Positions 25,233-34,156 are shown, counted from the stretch's first letter. The stretch: DNA of 64,000 bases from Candidatus Zemynaea palustris (GCA_003134695.1 PLCB01000026.1:196045-260044), one strand, 5' to 3'. Numbers and translations: made by a program. Notes: generated from the sequence alone by a model not told the origin.

Positions 25233-25796
25233 CTACATCTTTGGCCAATCGATCGGGCCTTTAGTGAAGCGCCGGTAGAGGAGGCCGAGGAGTTGCGCGT
25301 TGCCGTCGGTGAGATAGGCGTAGGCTTGGGACCATTCGTCGCCGTCCTGCCAGCCCGTTTGCGCCAGATGCACGTCGGTGCTGTTGGCGCCTTGCGGGGT
25401 GAACGTGAAGACCGCGAGCGTTCGCTCGCGCCGCACGGTCGGGAACTTTTCGGGCGCCATCGCCCTGATCGCGAGCAGCGTCTTCGGTTGGTAGACGACG
25501 ATCGTCCCTCCGCCCGGCGCCGCTCCGGGGAAATTGACGAGCCAGTCGCCGCCGCTGCGGAGATCGACCGTCGCGCCCGGAGCGATCCAGCTCGTCATCC
25601 CCGCTTGCGTCGTGAATGCGTCCCAGACGGCGTCGAGCGAAGCCGGGACGACGACGTCCCAGTCGATTCGCTTGGGATCGTCGCTGGTCGTCACGTGAAC
25701 CTGACCGCGGTCGAAGGTCGCCGTCGTTTTCGCGTTTGTGGGAGCGGCGAGGGAGGCGCAGAGTGCGACGACGAGCGCCGTGATGCTGGCACGCAT
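25233..25796 (-). CDS. Exported SRPBCC (AHSA1-like) domain protein
   Basis: 187 residues. The signal peptide RASITALVVALCASLAAPTNA is followed by an SRPBCC/START-type fold: KRIDWDVVVPASLDAVWDAF, WIAPGATVDLRSGGDW, and a C-terminal helix after HLAQTGWQDGDEW. AHSA1-type domains bind hydrophobic ligands or partner proteins in a deep pocket. The ATG at 25796 is used because the longer open frame upstream is a shadow of the tetR gene. It follows tetR by 11 bases on the same strand, so they are likely co-transcribed and TetR may control it. Confidence 0.85.
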   Translation of the reverse strand: MRASITALVVALCASLAAPTNAKTTATFDRGQVHVTTSDDPKRIDWDVVVPASLDAVWDAFTTQAGMTSWIAPGATVDLRSGGDWLVNFPGAAPGGGTIVVYQPKTLLAIRAMAPEKFPTVRRERTLAVFTFTPQGANSTDVHLAQTGWQDGDEWSQAYAYLTDGNAQLLGLLYRRFTKGPIDWPKM

Positions 25797-25807
25797 GGTG
25801 TTCCTCG

Positions 25808-26389
25808 TTATTTCAAGAGTGACGTGAGATAGGCTCGCAGGTGGGCGATGGACTCGTCGTACGGCTCGGCCGAGCGATGGGCCGCCGCTTGCATGACGCC
25901 GCCTTCCATCACGGTGAGGACGAAGGCCGCGAGCGATGCGGGATCGTTGCCGCGCCTCAGGCGCAATTGCGAGAGCTGCGAAGCGATAGCGGCGCGCCAC
26001 GCGGCGAAATTCGCGTCGATCAGGACGCGCGCGCGTTCCGAAACCGGGCCGACTTCGAGTGCGAGGCTGCCGATCGGGCAGCGGTACTTGAAGGCGGTCG
26101 TCAGGAGACGGTTGCGGTAATCGGCGAGGACGGCGAAGATGCGTTCGAGCGGATCGCGTTCGCGCTGAAACGGCGGATCGAAAATGTGCGGGATCAGGGC
26201 CGCCTGGTACGTCTCGAGGACGGCGACCAGCACGTGCTCCTTGTTCTCGAAGAAGTGGTACAAGCTGCCGCTGCGCACGCCGGCCCGCTCGACGATGTCG
26301 GATATCCCCGTCGCCTCGTAGCCGCGCTCCCAGAAGAGCTCGAGCGCGGAACCGACAATCTTGTCGCGGGTCGCAACCGGTCCGGCCAC
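25808..26389 (-). CDS. TetR family transcriptional regulator
   Basis: 193 residues. The N-terminal HTH is standard for TetR: TRDKIVGSALELFWERGYEA, TGISDIVERAGVRSGSLYHF, then FENKEHVLVAVL. The C-terminal domain would bind an unknown small molecule; TetR_C-type features PIGSLALEVG and FVLTVMEGGVMQA are visible. It is the first gene of a pair with the SRPBCC protein and diverges from the gene at 26448, so the short gap between them probably holds its operator. Confidence 0.92.
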   Translation of the reverse strand: MAGPVATRDKIVGSALELFWERGYEATGISDIVERAGVRSGSLYHFFENKEHVLVAVLETYQAALIPHIFDPPFQRERDPLERIFAVLADYRNRLLTTAFKYRCPIGSLALEVGPVSERARVLIDANFAAWRAAIASQLSQLRLRRGNDPASLAAFVLTVMEGGVMQAAAHRSAEPYDESIAHLRAYLTSLLK

Positions 26390-26447
26390 GCCGCGTCGCT
26401 TGGTTGGTCAATCAACCAAATCCTGCCACGTGCGCCGTGGCGATGAG

Positions 26448-26717
26448 ATGCAATTCATGGTGGTCGAACGCTTCCGAGGCCAAGACGCGAAGGCGGTCTA
26501 CGCACGCCTTCGCGAGCAGGGGCGGATGATGCCGGAAGGCCTGAAGTTCGTCAGCAGCTGGGTCGCCGCCGACCTGAGCCGTTGCTTTCAACTGATGGAA
26601 TGCGACGACCCGACGCTTTTTCAGCGCTGGATCGCGGAGTGGTGCGACCTCATGGAGTTCGAGGTCGTCCCCGTATCGCTTGGCTCGGAGACCGCCGAGT
26701 CGCTGAAGCCGCACTGA
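26448..26717 (+). CDS. DUF3303-like small protein
   Basis: 89 residues. QFMVVERFRG ... VYARLREQGRMMPEGLKFVS, SWVAADLSRCFQLMECDD and WCDLMEFEVVPV follow the DUF3303 pattern (small ferredoxin-like alpha/beta proteins of unknown role). Start ATG 26448; the ATG three codons later is also possible. It diverges from tetR with 58 bases between and may be part of the same regulon. Confidence 0.8.
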   Translation: MQFMVVERFRGQDAKAVYARLREQGRMMPEGLKFVSSWVAADLSRCFQLMECDDPTLFQRWIAEWCDLMEFEVVPVSLGSETAESLKPH

Positions 26718-26793
26718 CGCAACCGGGGACGGCCCAGTTTGCACGCACCGAAAATGGGGGCGCCGTCGGACATGAGAAGTAGGACGCGGAATA

Positions 26794-28266
26794 ATGTCTG
26801 CTATTCCGGAAGCCGTACCGCTCGGTCTCGCTTCGGCACACTATCTTGCAGCCGCCGGGGATCGGCGCGCGCTCTCGCTGGCACTGGTCTCGGCAGGCCG
26901 CCGTCCAGACGCGGCTCGCCTCTGCTTGGAGGCCGCCATCGCGCAGCACGACGGCGACCTCGACCGCTGCGTCGCGCTGTTCCGGCGTGCACTCCTGGCT
27001 GCCGAGGCCCAGGAGAAGGCGTACGTCGTCGATTTGCTCGTGCCGATCTACGTGACGCAAGATCGAATTGACGAAGCGGAAACGCTACTCGAAGCCGACC
27101 ACGGTAAGCCCGATTTTGAACCGGCTCGCCAAGCGCTGAAGACGGTATGCCTTGCGCGCCGCGGGAAGGCCGCGGCTGCACGGGCTTTGCGCCGCGAGGT
27201 CGAGGCGATGGACTGCAGTCATTCGGACCTGATCGCTGGCCGGGTCGCTCAGCGTCTAGCGTTATCATGTTTCTACTCGCACGACTACGACGAGGCGCTG
27301 GAACATGCGGATCGGAGCGCGCACATCTATACGTCGTTCAATGCGGGCCGGCTGCTTGCCACCTCCTATTCGATCGCTTACATCATTCATTACACGGTGA
27401 CCGGTGAGATTCATGAGGCTCGACGCATCGCGGAGTTAATGACGTCAGCTGCGCAAAGCAGCGGCGACACATCTTTCGCGACCACGGGGTTGGTCGCGCA
27501 ATACGAAATCGCCGCTCAAACCGGCGATGAAGGACGGCTCACCGAGTTGCGCGCGCTCTTGCGGAAGGAAGCGCATCCCGAACTTTATCAAGAGCGATTC
27601 CCGGCGAGGATAGCAGACTTCATGCCTTTCGCTTGGGCGGGAGATTTTGACGCATTTCGAGCAGGCATCGTCGTCGTCGCCGACGCGCTTGCGAAAACGC
27701 CGGGAATGAAGTCGGTATGCTTTGCGTTGCAGGGCCTCGCTCTTTTGGCGGGGGGGGCCGAAGGCGACGCGCGCCGGCTTTCTCGCCACGCGCTGCATCT
27801 CGCCGCGCAGAAAGCGACGTCCTCGGATCCTGCTTACGAGCGTCATTCGCGCCGGGTCGGTCGGGCGCTGGCTGGGGCGACTTGCCTACTTCTGGGCGAC
27901 TCCGTTCGCGGCAACCGTGCCTTGGCGATCAAACACGGGGACGGTAGCCTCGAGAATTCTGCGCTCGCTTCCATCGTTCGCGGCGGCGACTGGTCGGACG
28001 CACCGCTACGAGTGAGAGGTGTTGCGCGGATCGTTGCAGCGGTCCGTGACATCGTTCGCAGATCCGCGACGGACGGACTCCTCACTAGGAGCGAACTCTC
28101 AGTGCTCCGCTCCTTGGCCGATGGAATGACGCCCGCGCAGATCGCGCACGGCTCCGGGAGGGCCGTCAAGACGGTCCGAAATCATGCCTTTGGCATCATG
28201 CAGAAACTTCGCGTGAACGATCGCTTGGCGGCGGTCGCTCAAGCGCGCCGGATGGGTCTGATCTAA
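26794..28266 (+). CDS. LuxR-type transcriptional regulator with TPR-like helical repeats
   Basis: 490 residues. The C-terminal ~60 residues form a LuxR HTH: TRSELSVLRSLADGMTPAQI then AHGSGRAVKTVRNHAFGIMQ with KLRVNDRLAAVAQA. The rest consists of helix pairs (for example ALSLALVSAGRRPDAARLCL, FRRALLAAEAQEKAYVVDL) typical of TPR-type sensor regions as in MalT-like regulators, but no N-terminal ATPase is present. Targets are unknown. An isolated gene between DUF3303 and a small operon. Confidence 0.87.
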   Translation: MSAIPEAVPLGLASAHYLAAAGDRRALSLALVSAGRRPDAARLCLEAAIAQHDGDLDRCVALFRRALLAAEAQEKAYVVDLLVPIYVTQDRIDEAETLLEADHGKPDFEPARQALKTVCLARRGKAAAARALRREVEAMDCSHSDLIAGRVAQRLALSCFYSHDYDEALEHADRSAHIYTSFNAGRLLATSYSIAYIIHYTVTGEIHEARRIAELMTSAAQSSGDTSFATTGLVAQYEIAAQTGDEGRLTELRALLRKEAHPELYQERFPARIADFMPFAWAGDFDAFRAGIVVVADALAKTPGMKSVCFALQGLALLAGGAEGDARRLSRHALHLAAQKATSSDPAYERHSRRVGRALAGATCLLLGDSVRGNRALAIKHGDGSLENSALASIVRGGDWSDAPLRVRGVARIVAAVRDIVRRSATDGLLTRSELSVLRSLADGMTPAQIAHGSGRAVKTVRNHAFGIMQKLRVNDRLAAVAQARRMGLI

Positions 28267-28386
28267 AATTCGGAGGGCCTAAGAAACTTTACGGGGCGGC
28301 CGTCCGCGGCGCATCTGGGTAATTTGCCTCATGCGCCAAATGGCGCCGTTCGATAGCATGGCGGGACTCTCTTTAGGAGGACCGCC

Positions 28387-28524
28387 ATGCCTGATATTCT
28401 CGCGTTCATTCTTTGGGTCGAGGCCCAGATGCCATCCAGCTCGGCGTCGCTAGCCATTACCTGTCCGATCGACGGTAGCGGCGGCGGCGGCATCGACGGC
28501 GGCGTCCCACCACTCTGCTCTTGA
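28387..28524 (+). CDS. Small 45-residue peptide, first gene of a three-gene operon
   Basis: MPDILAFILWVEAQMP followed by a Ser/Gly-rich tail and a C-terminal Cys. It has a perfect AGGAGG at 28376-28381 spaced correctly from the ATG at 28387, much better than its neighbours. The next gene's TTG overlaps its TGA. It may be a leader peptide serving mainly to couple translation. No family known. Confidence 0.5.
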   Translation: MPDILAFILWVEAQMPSSSASLAITCPIDGSGGGGIDGGVPPLCS

Positions 28525-28781
28525 ACGTCCGTACGCTGCCCAGACGAGATCTCGCGAAGCAGCGGCGCCAACGCCGCCTTCTCGGCGTCCCTGAGCTGCG
28601 CCTCATCGAACCGGAAACCAAGACAGATTCGACCCTTGAGTTTCTGGTGCTTTGCGAGTTTCTGGCCGGGCTCTCGATCGACCAGACGGCGACGCAGTTC
28701 CGGATGAGCAGCGAAGACGCGCAGAAACTCATACGAAGTGCGCTGCTGCAGTACGGTTTCCACTCGGTTCGCGGACGCTAG
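28521..28781 (+). CDS. Small HTH-like protein
   Basis: 86 residues from a TTG overlapping the previous stop. A Leu-rich helical section EFLVLCEFLAGLSIDQTATQ then FRMSSEDAQKLIRSALLQYG looks like a helix-turn-helix that could recognise DNA. Translation probably depends on coupling to the preceding peptide. Followed after four bases by a membrane protein gene. Confidence 0.5.
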   Translation: MNVRTLPRRDLAKQRRQRRLLGVPELRLIEPETKTDSTLEFLVLCEFLAGLSIDQTATQFRMSSEDAQKLIRSALLQYGFHSVRGR

Positions 28782-28785
28782 CGAC

Positions 28786-29160
28786 TTGGCACGAGGTCCG
28801 TTGGCACGATTTCTTACGGCGACGTTGATCGTCGTGCTGATCGTCGCGGGCCTCGTGCTGAGCTTCCAATTCGAACTCGGCAGGCCGCTCATCATCTTCG
28901 CCGGCGGCATCTGCGTTCTCGACGCGTTCGCGCGATCGCTCGAACGCAACCGGCGCATCGTCGTTTCGACCGACCTCGCGATGTGGGCCCTAGCCGGATT
29001 GCTGTCGATGTTCATTGGGATCGCTTGGGATCATATCGGTCACGTCGTCCGCGAAAGCGCAGCCGCCGTGATCTGCGGTCTCTTGTTTCTCGCGTACAAA
29101 AACATCGCAATCACGGTCAAGCAGCGGATCGACGAACCCGACCACCGCTATCGGAATTGA
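28786..29160 (+). CDS. Small membrane protein of unknown function
   Basis: About 124 residues; four hydrophobic segments (LTATLIVVLIVAGLVLSF, LIIFAGGICVLDAF, LAMWALAGLLSMFIGIAW, AAAVICGLLFLAY). Start uncertain: TTG at 28786 is adopted, and TTG 28801 is also possible. Last gene of a three-gene unit with small proteins at 28387 and 28521. Confidence 0.6.
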   Translation: MARGPLARFLTATLIVVLIVAGLVLSFQFELGRPLIIFAGGICVLDAFARSLERNRRIVVSTDLAMWALAGLLSMFIGIAWDHIGHVVRESAAAVICGLLFLAYKNIAITVKQRIDEPDHRYRN

Positions 29161-29346
29161 CCTGTGTATTTCTATAAAGTGGTCAGGTCCGTCCGATGCG
29201 CTCACGATCACCTTCGGCTCCGTTTTGGTTTGCTCGTCTAAGAAAGATAGAAGCGCAGAGAGGTTGGGAGAGCTGGGAAGGTCCCACCATTCCTCGAGCA
29301 AACGGCATTGCCGACCGTGGCGGATTGGGAGTATACTGTTGCCCTT

Positions 29347-30006
29347 ATGCGGCGATATTTTGCGGTCATCGTTGTTGCCTTCATCGTGCTCGGAGCAGCG
29401 CCGCATGCCTCGCCCACGCCAGGCGGCCACTCGGTAGATTGGGGCTCAATTCATTCCTTTGCCGGAACGTATCACGCGGTAACGGTGCAGGATGGCGGCA
29501 ACCGCGAGGAGGTCTCCGGTCACTCGAAGATCCCGTTTAGCCGCTCGTTCCCGGTCTCTGGGGCCATGGAGTACGTCTTCACCGGGGGTTCCAATGCAAC
29601 CGCGCGCACGTCGGGTTCGGCGCCTACCGGCCCCTGCGCCTTCCAGCAGGAGCAGCCTAACCACTCGGGTCAGGATTCTGCGGTGCGGATCGATCTCTTC
29701 ATCAATCTGAAAAACCACACGTATTCGTGGAATGCGCAGCCGATCAAGATCCATTTCGAAGAGGGCGGTTCTTCGCCCGAGTGCGGCGGCACGCCGCGAG
29801 CGATGACCACACGGGACGTCGGCATGGCGGCGGTCGGTAGTCTTCGGCTGCCGACCGGGACCGACGTGCTGTGCGGCAAAGCGACCTTCTCCGACCCAGG
29901 CGATTTCACGGCGCACGTGGATTGGTATTTTTATCCGGACGACGGTAAGCGGCGCCAAGCTCCGGTTTGTCCCGCAGCAGTGAATCCGACCGGAGGAACG
30001 TCGTAG
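29347..30006 (+). CDS. Exported protein of unknown function
   Basis: 219 residues from ATG 29347. Signal peptide RRYFAVIVVAFIVLGAAPHA, then a beta-rich mature domain with four Cys (GPCAFQ, PECGGT, VLCGKA, PVCPAA) that may form two disulphides. No known domain recognised. It is followed 29 bases later by another exported protein gene with an excellent ribosome-binding site. Confidence 0.65.
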   Translation: MRRYFAVIVVAFIVLGAAPHASPTPGGHSVDWGSIHSFAGTYHAVTVQDGGNREEVSGHSKIPFSRSFPVSGAMEYVFTGGSNATARTSGSAPTGPCAFQQEQPNHSGQDSAVRIDLFINLKNHTYSWNAQPIKIHFEEGGSSPECGGTPRAMTTRDVGMAAVGSLRLPTGTDVLCGKATFSDPGDFTAHVDWYFYPDDGKRRQAPVCPAAVNPTGGTS

Positions 30007-30035
30007 GGAAATTTTTCTGCTCGCAGGAGGTTCCG

Positions 30036-30599
30036 ATGAGAAAGCTCGTTTCGATTTCTGCCTGCGTCGGATTGGCGCTGGTTGCGCCCCTCGTATTCGC
30101 CCTGGCCGGCGAGATCTATCTCTCCGATTCGCCGTTCCAGCCCGCCGGGCTCAAGTACATCAACGGCGGCTACTTCGACGGCATTCGCGTCGACAACCAC
30201 CAGTCGATCCGGACCATGTCGGGCGTCCAAGCCTACACCTGGGATGCGCCGATGAAGATCGGCTCGCAACCGTACAGCAAAGGGCTAATGTTTCACCTGG
30301 TTGGCAGCGAGACCGTCAAGGCCACTTGGAAGTTGAATAAACGCTACCGGAGTTTGTCTGCGATCATCGGCCTGGACAATGTACAGGACGTCCCGGGCGT
30401 ATTTCCGCACGTGGTCGTGAACTTCATCGGCGACGGCAAGAGGGTTGGCACCGCCACGATCGACGATCAGTACGGGAAGCCGGCACCGACAGCCAGCGTC
30501 AACGTTCCCTTGACCGGCGTGAGGTCGCTCATCGTCGAGGTCATTTTGGCTCGCGCACAAGGCACAAACATCGACATCGTGAACCCGGAGCTCCAATAG
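30036..30599 (+). CDS. Exported NPCBM-domain protein
   Basis: 187 residues. The ATG at 30036 has AGGAGG nearby (about 30025-30030), supporting this start over the longer frame. A signal peptide (RKLVSISACVGLALVAPLVF) is followed by an NPCBM-like domain: SDSPFQPAG, SKGLMFHLVGSETVKATWKL, YRSLSAIIGLDN and VNFIGDGKRV. NPCBM domains bind carbohydrate and usually sit on glycosidases; here the domain stands alone as a small secreted protein. Confidence 0.82.
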   Translation: MRKLVSISACVGLALVAPLVFALAGEIYLSDSPFQPAGLKYINGGYFDGIRVDNHQSIRTMSGVQAYTWDAPMKIGSQPYSKGLMFHLVGSETVKATWKLNKRYRSLSAIIGLDNVQDVPGVFPHVVVNFIGDGKRVGTATIDDQYGKPAPTASVNVPLTGVRSLIVEVILARAQGTNIDIVNPELQ

Positions 30600-30629
30600 T
30601 CACACAGCCCTAGCCGGAAAGAAGTTATC

Positions 30630-31127
30630 GTGCGCGTTCTCGCCCTTCCGATCACGGTCTTTGCCGCGATGCTGCTTTCGGTTGTGCCGGGCGCAGCTGC
30701 TCCGGTACCAACAATCACCGTACGGGCCTCCGTCAATCCCAACTCTTCAGGACCTGTCCTAAGTAGTCCGGTGACCATCAACTTCCTAGGGACAATCGAG
30801 GTGGTCAACTGGCCCGGGAACGCAAAATATGACCAGATCGTAGTTCAGTACAGGTGGATCGGCAGCGGAAACTTCGCATCGCCGACTCAGACGGTGCGCG
30901 GCGTTCCGGCATCGGCGGCGCTACTCAACTACACGTACGCGTGGACGATCAACTGCCCGGCCGGCGCGAGCGGCACGAATTGGCTAGCGCTTCAAGTTAT
31001 CTCTCCGCGAATCAGCAAGAACACCTCGAACCCCCACGCCACTTTTATGCTGACCTGCCCCACTACCGTCAATGGCAAGAAAGTGGCGGGAAGACTCACG
31101 ATCCCGACCCGGCCTCGTCGTATCTGA
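30630..31127 (+). CDS. Exported protein of unknown function
   Basis: 165 residues from a GTG. Signal peptide VLALPITVFAAMLLSVVPGA and a beta-rich mature part with two Cys (INCPAG, LTCPTT). The repeated TVRASVNPNSS and VQYRWIGSG segments suggest an Ig-like fold. Follows the NPCBM gene by 30 bases and is likely part of the same transcript. No family recognised. Confidence 0.6.
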   Translation: MRVLALPITVFAAMLLSVVPGAAAPVPTITVRASVNPNSSGPVLSSPVTINFLGTIEVVNWPGNAKYDQIVVQYRWIGSGNFASPTQTVRGVPASAALLNYTYAWTINCPAGASGTNWLALQVISPRISKNTSNPHATFMLTCPTTVNGKKVAGRLTIPTRPRRI

Positions 31128-31181
31128 TTCCCGCAACGCGCAACGCGCTGCTCATTATATCCGGTATCGGAGGTAATTTCG

Positions 31182-31301
31182 ATGAAATGCAAAGGGCCTG
31201 ATTGTAACTGTCAAGTCTCGGAAGGCGAATACTGCAGCGACGACTGCAAGACTACGAGCGGCCACGGTCATTGTCACTGCGGCCACGCGGCCTGCCACTA
31301 A
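31182..31301 (+). CDS. Metallothionein-like short Cys/His-rich protein (39 residues)
   Basis: The frame reads MKCKGPDCNCQV, EGEYCSDDCKT and GHGHCHCGHAACH: nine Cys and five His in 39 residues, in the arrangement of bacterial metallothioneins (CxxxxCxC, YCSxxC, CxCGHxxC). A strong GGAGG at 31169-31173 lies eight bases before the ATG. Family members sequester zinc, cadmium or copper. It stands alone between two exported protein genes. Confidence 0.85.
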   Translation: MKCKGPDCNCQVSEGEYCSDDCKTTSGHGHCHCGHAACH

Positions 31302-31331
31302 GACGGACTAGCGGGTCGGCGATTCGTACGG

Positions 31332-32123
31332 CTATTTCTTCACAAAGACGCGTACGACGCAGGTCTTCAGCGAGTTAATGGGGCCCCAGCTGGGGACATA
31401 GGAGGTGCTAACAATATTCAAAGAAACCGCGCCGCGTGGATCGACCGTATAATTAACGAATCGCGTCGGACAGGTCGCCGAGTGCGTCACAGGGTAACCT
31501 TGCGCCGTCGGCGGCCCCGGATTGAACTTCAGGATGTACTGATTCGGATAATAGTACGAGCAACCCAACATCTTCATAGTGCTTGTGAAGTTCGGTTGGC
31601 CACCCTCCGATGTGCACTGCTTCGCGTCGGTGATCAAATAGTCGTAGTCCATGTAGAAGGAAGGTCCCACAAAGGGCGTCCCGCCCGGAAGGTACAGGCA
31701 GGCCGTGACGCGCGCGGCTTTGCAGAATGCTAACATATCCGCTGGAAGCGGGCCCAAGACCGCGGGTAGGTTGAAGTTCTTGAGTGAAAAATTCATGGGG
31801 ACCAGTGTGCCCGCGCCTCCCCCTTTTTTCTTTTTCTCGAACTTCGACCCAGCCCGCTTTCCAAGCATCGCGGCGTTCGCGAAGCGTTGCAGCCGGCGCT
31901 TGTGTTCTGAGCGAAGGACTCCAAGTGAGACCCTGCGGCCGGTTTTGCTGATCGTGACCAGCGTGGCGTCGGGCAAACTGGTGCGTTCGGCGGCGCTCAG
32001 GGATTCCACGGCGCGCGCCGTAGGTGCGCCGAACGTTGGACAAGTAGTGGCGGCGAGCAAGAGCATCAAGGCCGCGCAGCCCACGCCGCGAACGATCCGA
32101 GACGAATAGGCACGGAGCATCAT
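31332..32123 (-). CDS. Exported protein of unknown function
   Basis: 263 residues; signal peptide (CAALMLLLAATTCPTFGAP). A lysine/glycine run EKKKKGGGAG near residue 97 separates a basic N-terminal part from a Cys-containing beta-rich C-terminal domain (CKAARVTACLYLPGG, QCTSEGG, LGCSYYYPN, ATCPTRF, KTCVVRVF). The eight or so cysteines suggest several disulphides, fitting a stable secreted protein. No family is recognised. Confidence 0.65.
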   Translation of the reverse strand: MMLRAYSSRIVRGVGCAALMLLLAATTCPTFGAPTARAVESLSAAERTSLPDATLVTISKTGRRVSLGVLRSEHKRRLQRFANAAMLGKRAGSKFEKKKKGGGAGTLVPMNFSLKNFNLPAVLGPLPADMLAFCKAARVTACLYLPGGTPFVGPSFYMDYDYLITDAKQCTSEGGQPNFTSTMKMLGCSYYYPNQYILKFNPGPPTAQGYPVTHSATCPTRFVNYTVDPRGAVSLNIVSTSYVPSWGPINSLKTCVVRVFVKK

Positions 32124-32203
32124 GACGTGGCCTCCCTCGATAGAACGGACTAATGACGGTTACAGACGCTCGACGCTAAATACCTGGTGTGTGGCGCGAG
32201 GAG

Positions 32204-33100
32204 CTACTGAGCCGGAATATACGGCGCCGGGCAATCCTCGAGATCTGTAAAACCTTGCGAGTCGGTGTGCTTGACCGCAAAGACGGTCGCAGCATTCTGC
32301 TTGCCCGTCAAGTCGTAACCCGGCGGAGGCAGCTGTAGGAGCGCCGGGGTTCCGATACGTTGGCCGGCTTTCGAGAACGGATCGTCGACCTCGCGGTGGT
32401 AGGAAAAGCGCCAGCCCAAGACGTCGTCGATCGTCGAGCCGTCGGAGAGCGTCACCTGAATCCTGATGCGCATGGTGCGGCCTCCGTCGTGGTTGATCAC
32501 GAGCGTCCCGCCGATCGGATCGAGCCAAACTTCGCCGCACGGTTTGACGCCGGCGCCGCTGCCGTTGCCCGTCCCGCCGAGACCGCTGCCGCTGCCGGCC
32601 AGGCCGCCGTTGCCGTTCTCACCCGGACCCGCGCCGTTCCCCGATCCGCCGTTCTGAACGCCGACGGCCGGTGCAGTGGCCAGCGCGATCGCCGCGGGCG
32701 TCGCGTGCACCGTGTGCGGCGGCTTCACGTGCACGGCGCGCGGCGCGGCCTTCCCGCCGAGATGCCGGCGAATCGGCGCCGCAGCCCTCGCCGCGGCCCG
32801 CGCGCGTGACGCTGTAGCGGCAAATGTTACGATCGGCTCCGGCGTCACGCGCGGCGTCGGCGGCGGCGATGGTTTGGGCGTCGGCGTTTGCAACAAGATC
32901 GTCAACACTTGCGCTTTCGACTGCTCTTCGGGGTGATCCGACGTCCCGCGCGGAAACAGTCCCGCGAACAACTCGTGCAAACCGATCGCAACCGCGAACG
33001 CGATCGCGAAGCGCCGCCAGTACGTGCGGTCACGCGCATCGGCCAGATGCGACGACGAAGGCCACTCGCCTGCGACGAGTGGCCTCTGCTGAGTGCTCAC
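32204..33100 (-). CDS. TonB-like periplasmic-spanning protein with Pro- and Gly-rich regions
   Basis: 298 residues. One N-terminal membrane helix (about residues 28-48, FAIAFAVAIGLHELFAGLF) is followed by a Pro-rich stretch (TPTPKPSPPPTPRVTPEP), a Gly/Asn-rich stretch near 150-182, and a C-terminal domain. TonB and TolA proteins share this architecture, and a TonB-dependent receptor is encoded at 50581; but the C-terminus (DGSTIDDVLGWRFSYHREVD) is not a certain TonB_C match. Energy transducer is the favoured guess. It lies next to a small exported gene on the same strand. Confidence 0.6.
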   Translation of the reverse strand: MSTQQRPLVAGEWPSSSHLADARDRTYWRRFAIAFAVAIGLHELFAGLFPRGTSDHPEEQSKAQVLTILLQTPTPKPSPPPTPRVTPEPIVTFAATASRARAAARAAAPIRRHLGGKAAPRAVHVKPPHTVHATPAAIALATAPAVGVQNGGSGNGAGPGENGNGGLAGSGSGLGGTGNGSGAGVKPCGEVWLDPIGGTLVINHDGGRTMRIRIQVTLSDGSTIDDVLGWRFSYHREVDDPFSKAGQRIGTPALLQLPPPGYDLTGKQNAATVFAVKHTDSQGFTDLEDCPAPYIPAQ

Positions 33101-33131
33101 TTCAAGCCCTTTGCGTCGCCCTCAACCCAAC

Positions 33132-33437
33132 CTATGAAGGTTCCACGCCGTACGTGCGCACGTACCAGTCGTGCACCTGTTGCGGCGTCGGATAGTAACC
33201 GTACTTGCGGTAGAAGAAAGCCCGGTACGAGGATTGCCGGCGACCGGACTCCTCCATTTCCGCCTTCTTGAGCCGCTTCTTGTGATTGTAATTGGTAATG
33301 CCGATCGCGGCGGCGGCGCCGCCGAGGATAAGAATGTTGCGGGTGCTCGCCGCGCCGTCGGCCAGCGCCGGTGCCGCTGCGAACGGCGTTACGGCCATCG
33401 CGCTCGCGAGCGCCGCGGTCAGAATCCTTTTTGTCAT
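33132..33437 (-). CDS. Small exported protein of unknown function
   Basis: 101 residues. Signal peptide TKRILTAALASAMAVTPFAA then APALADGA, a Gly/Ala-rich hydrophobic stretch, and a basic tyrosine-rich C-terminus (FFYRKYGYYPTPQQVHDWYV). It starts on the side of apt, diverging from it by 186 bases. No family recognised. It is the first gene of a possible pair with the TonB-like protein. Confidence 0.65.
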   Translation of the reverse strand: MTKRILTAALASAMAVTPFAAAPALADGAASTRNILILGGAAAAIGITNYNHKKRLKKAEMEESGRRQSSYRAFFYRKYGYYPTPQQVHDWYVRTYGVEPS

Positions 33438-33622
33438 AGCTCTTCCTTTCTATCCGCCGCGTGCGTGCTTCTAACGTCCCACGGCGGATTCGAGCTCACA
33501 TTACCCTCAACGTTCGTCCCTTCGCGCGCATTTCTTGCCCCGGTGGCCCAAGGAGCGAGACGGCGTGCCCCCGGCTGGCACAAGGTCCGGGTTCCGAGAG
33601 CCCGAACGGTCGCACGTTTGCT

Positions 33623-34156
33623 ATGGAGGACAAAGCGCTGCAGATCGAGTCGCTGGTCCGGGCGATCCCGGACTTCCCGATCCCCGGCATCCTGTTTCGC
33701 GACATTACCCCCTTGCTCAAAGACGCGAAGGGATTCAAAGCCGCGGTCGACTTGTTCGTCGACAAATACAAGGGACAAGAAATCGATTATGTCGTCGCGA
33801 TCGAAGCGCGCGGCTATATGCTCGGCGCGCCGCTGGCGTACTCGATCGGAGCCGGTTTCGTCCCCGTGCGTAAACCCGGAAAACTGCCGGGGACGAAATT
33901 CACCGAAGAATACGCGCTCGAGTACGGCACCAATTCGCTCGAGATCCACGACGACGCGATCGGCCATGGTCAGCGCGTCTTGGTCGTCGACGACCTGCTT
34001 GCGACCGGCGGGACGGCCGCCGCGACGGCGCGCCTCCTGGAACGCCTGGGCGCGCAGATCACCGGCTTTTCCTTCTTGATCGAGCTCTCGTTCCTCGACG
34101 GACGTTCGACGCTCGAAGCCCTCGGCCATGACGTCACGAGCTTCATAACCTACTGA
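33623..34156 (+). CDS. apt: Adenine phosphoribosyltransferase
   Basis: Converts adenine and PRPP to AMP (purine salvage). 177 residues, the usual length. The start has IPDFPIPGILFRDITPLL, the PRPP-binding motif VLVVDDLLATGGTAAA (residues ~115-130), and the family motif VAIEARGYMLGAPLAYSIGA. ATG 33623 is used; the frame extends upstream without coding character. The next gene is rel, an order also found in Firmicutes (recJ-apt-relA). Confidence 0.97.
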   Translation: MEDKALQIESLVRAIPDFPIPGILFRDITPLLKDAKGFKAAVDLFVDKYKGQEIDYVVAIEARGYMLGAPLAYSIGAGFVPVRKPGKLPGTKFTEEYALEYGTNSLEIHDDAIGHGQRVLVVDDLLATGGTAAATARLLERLGAQITGFSFLIELSFLDGRSTLEALGHDVTSFITY

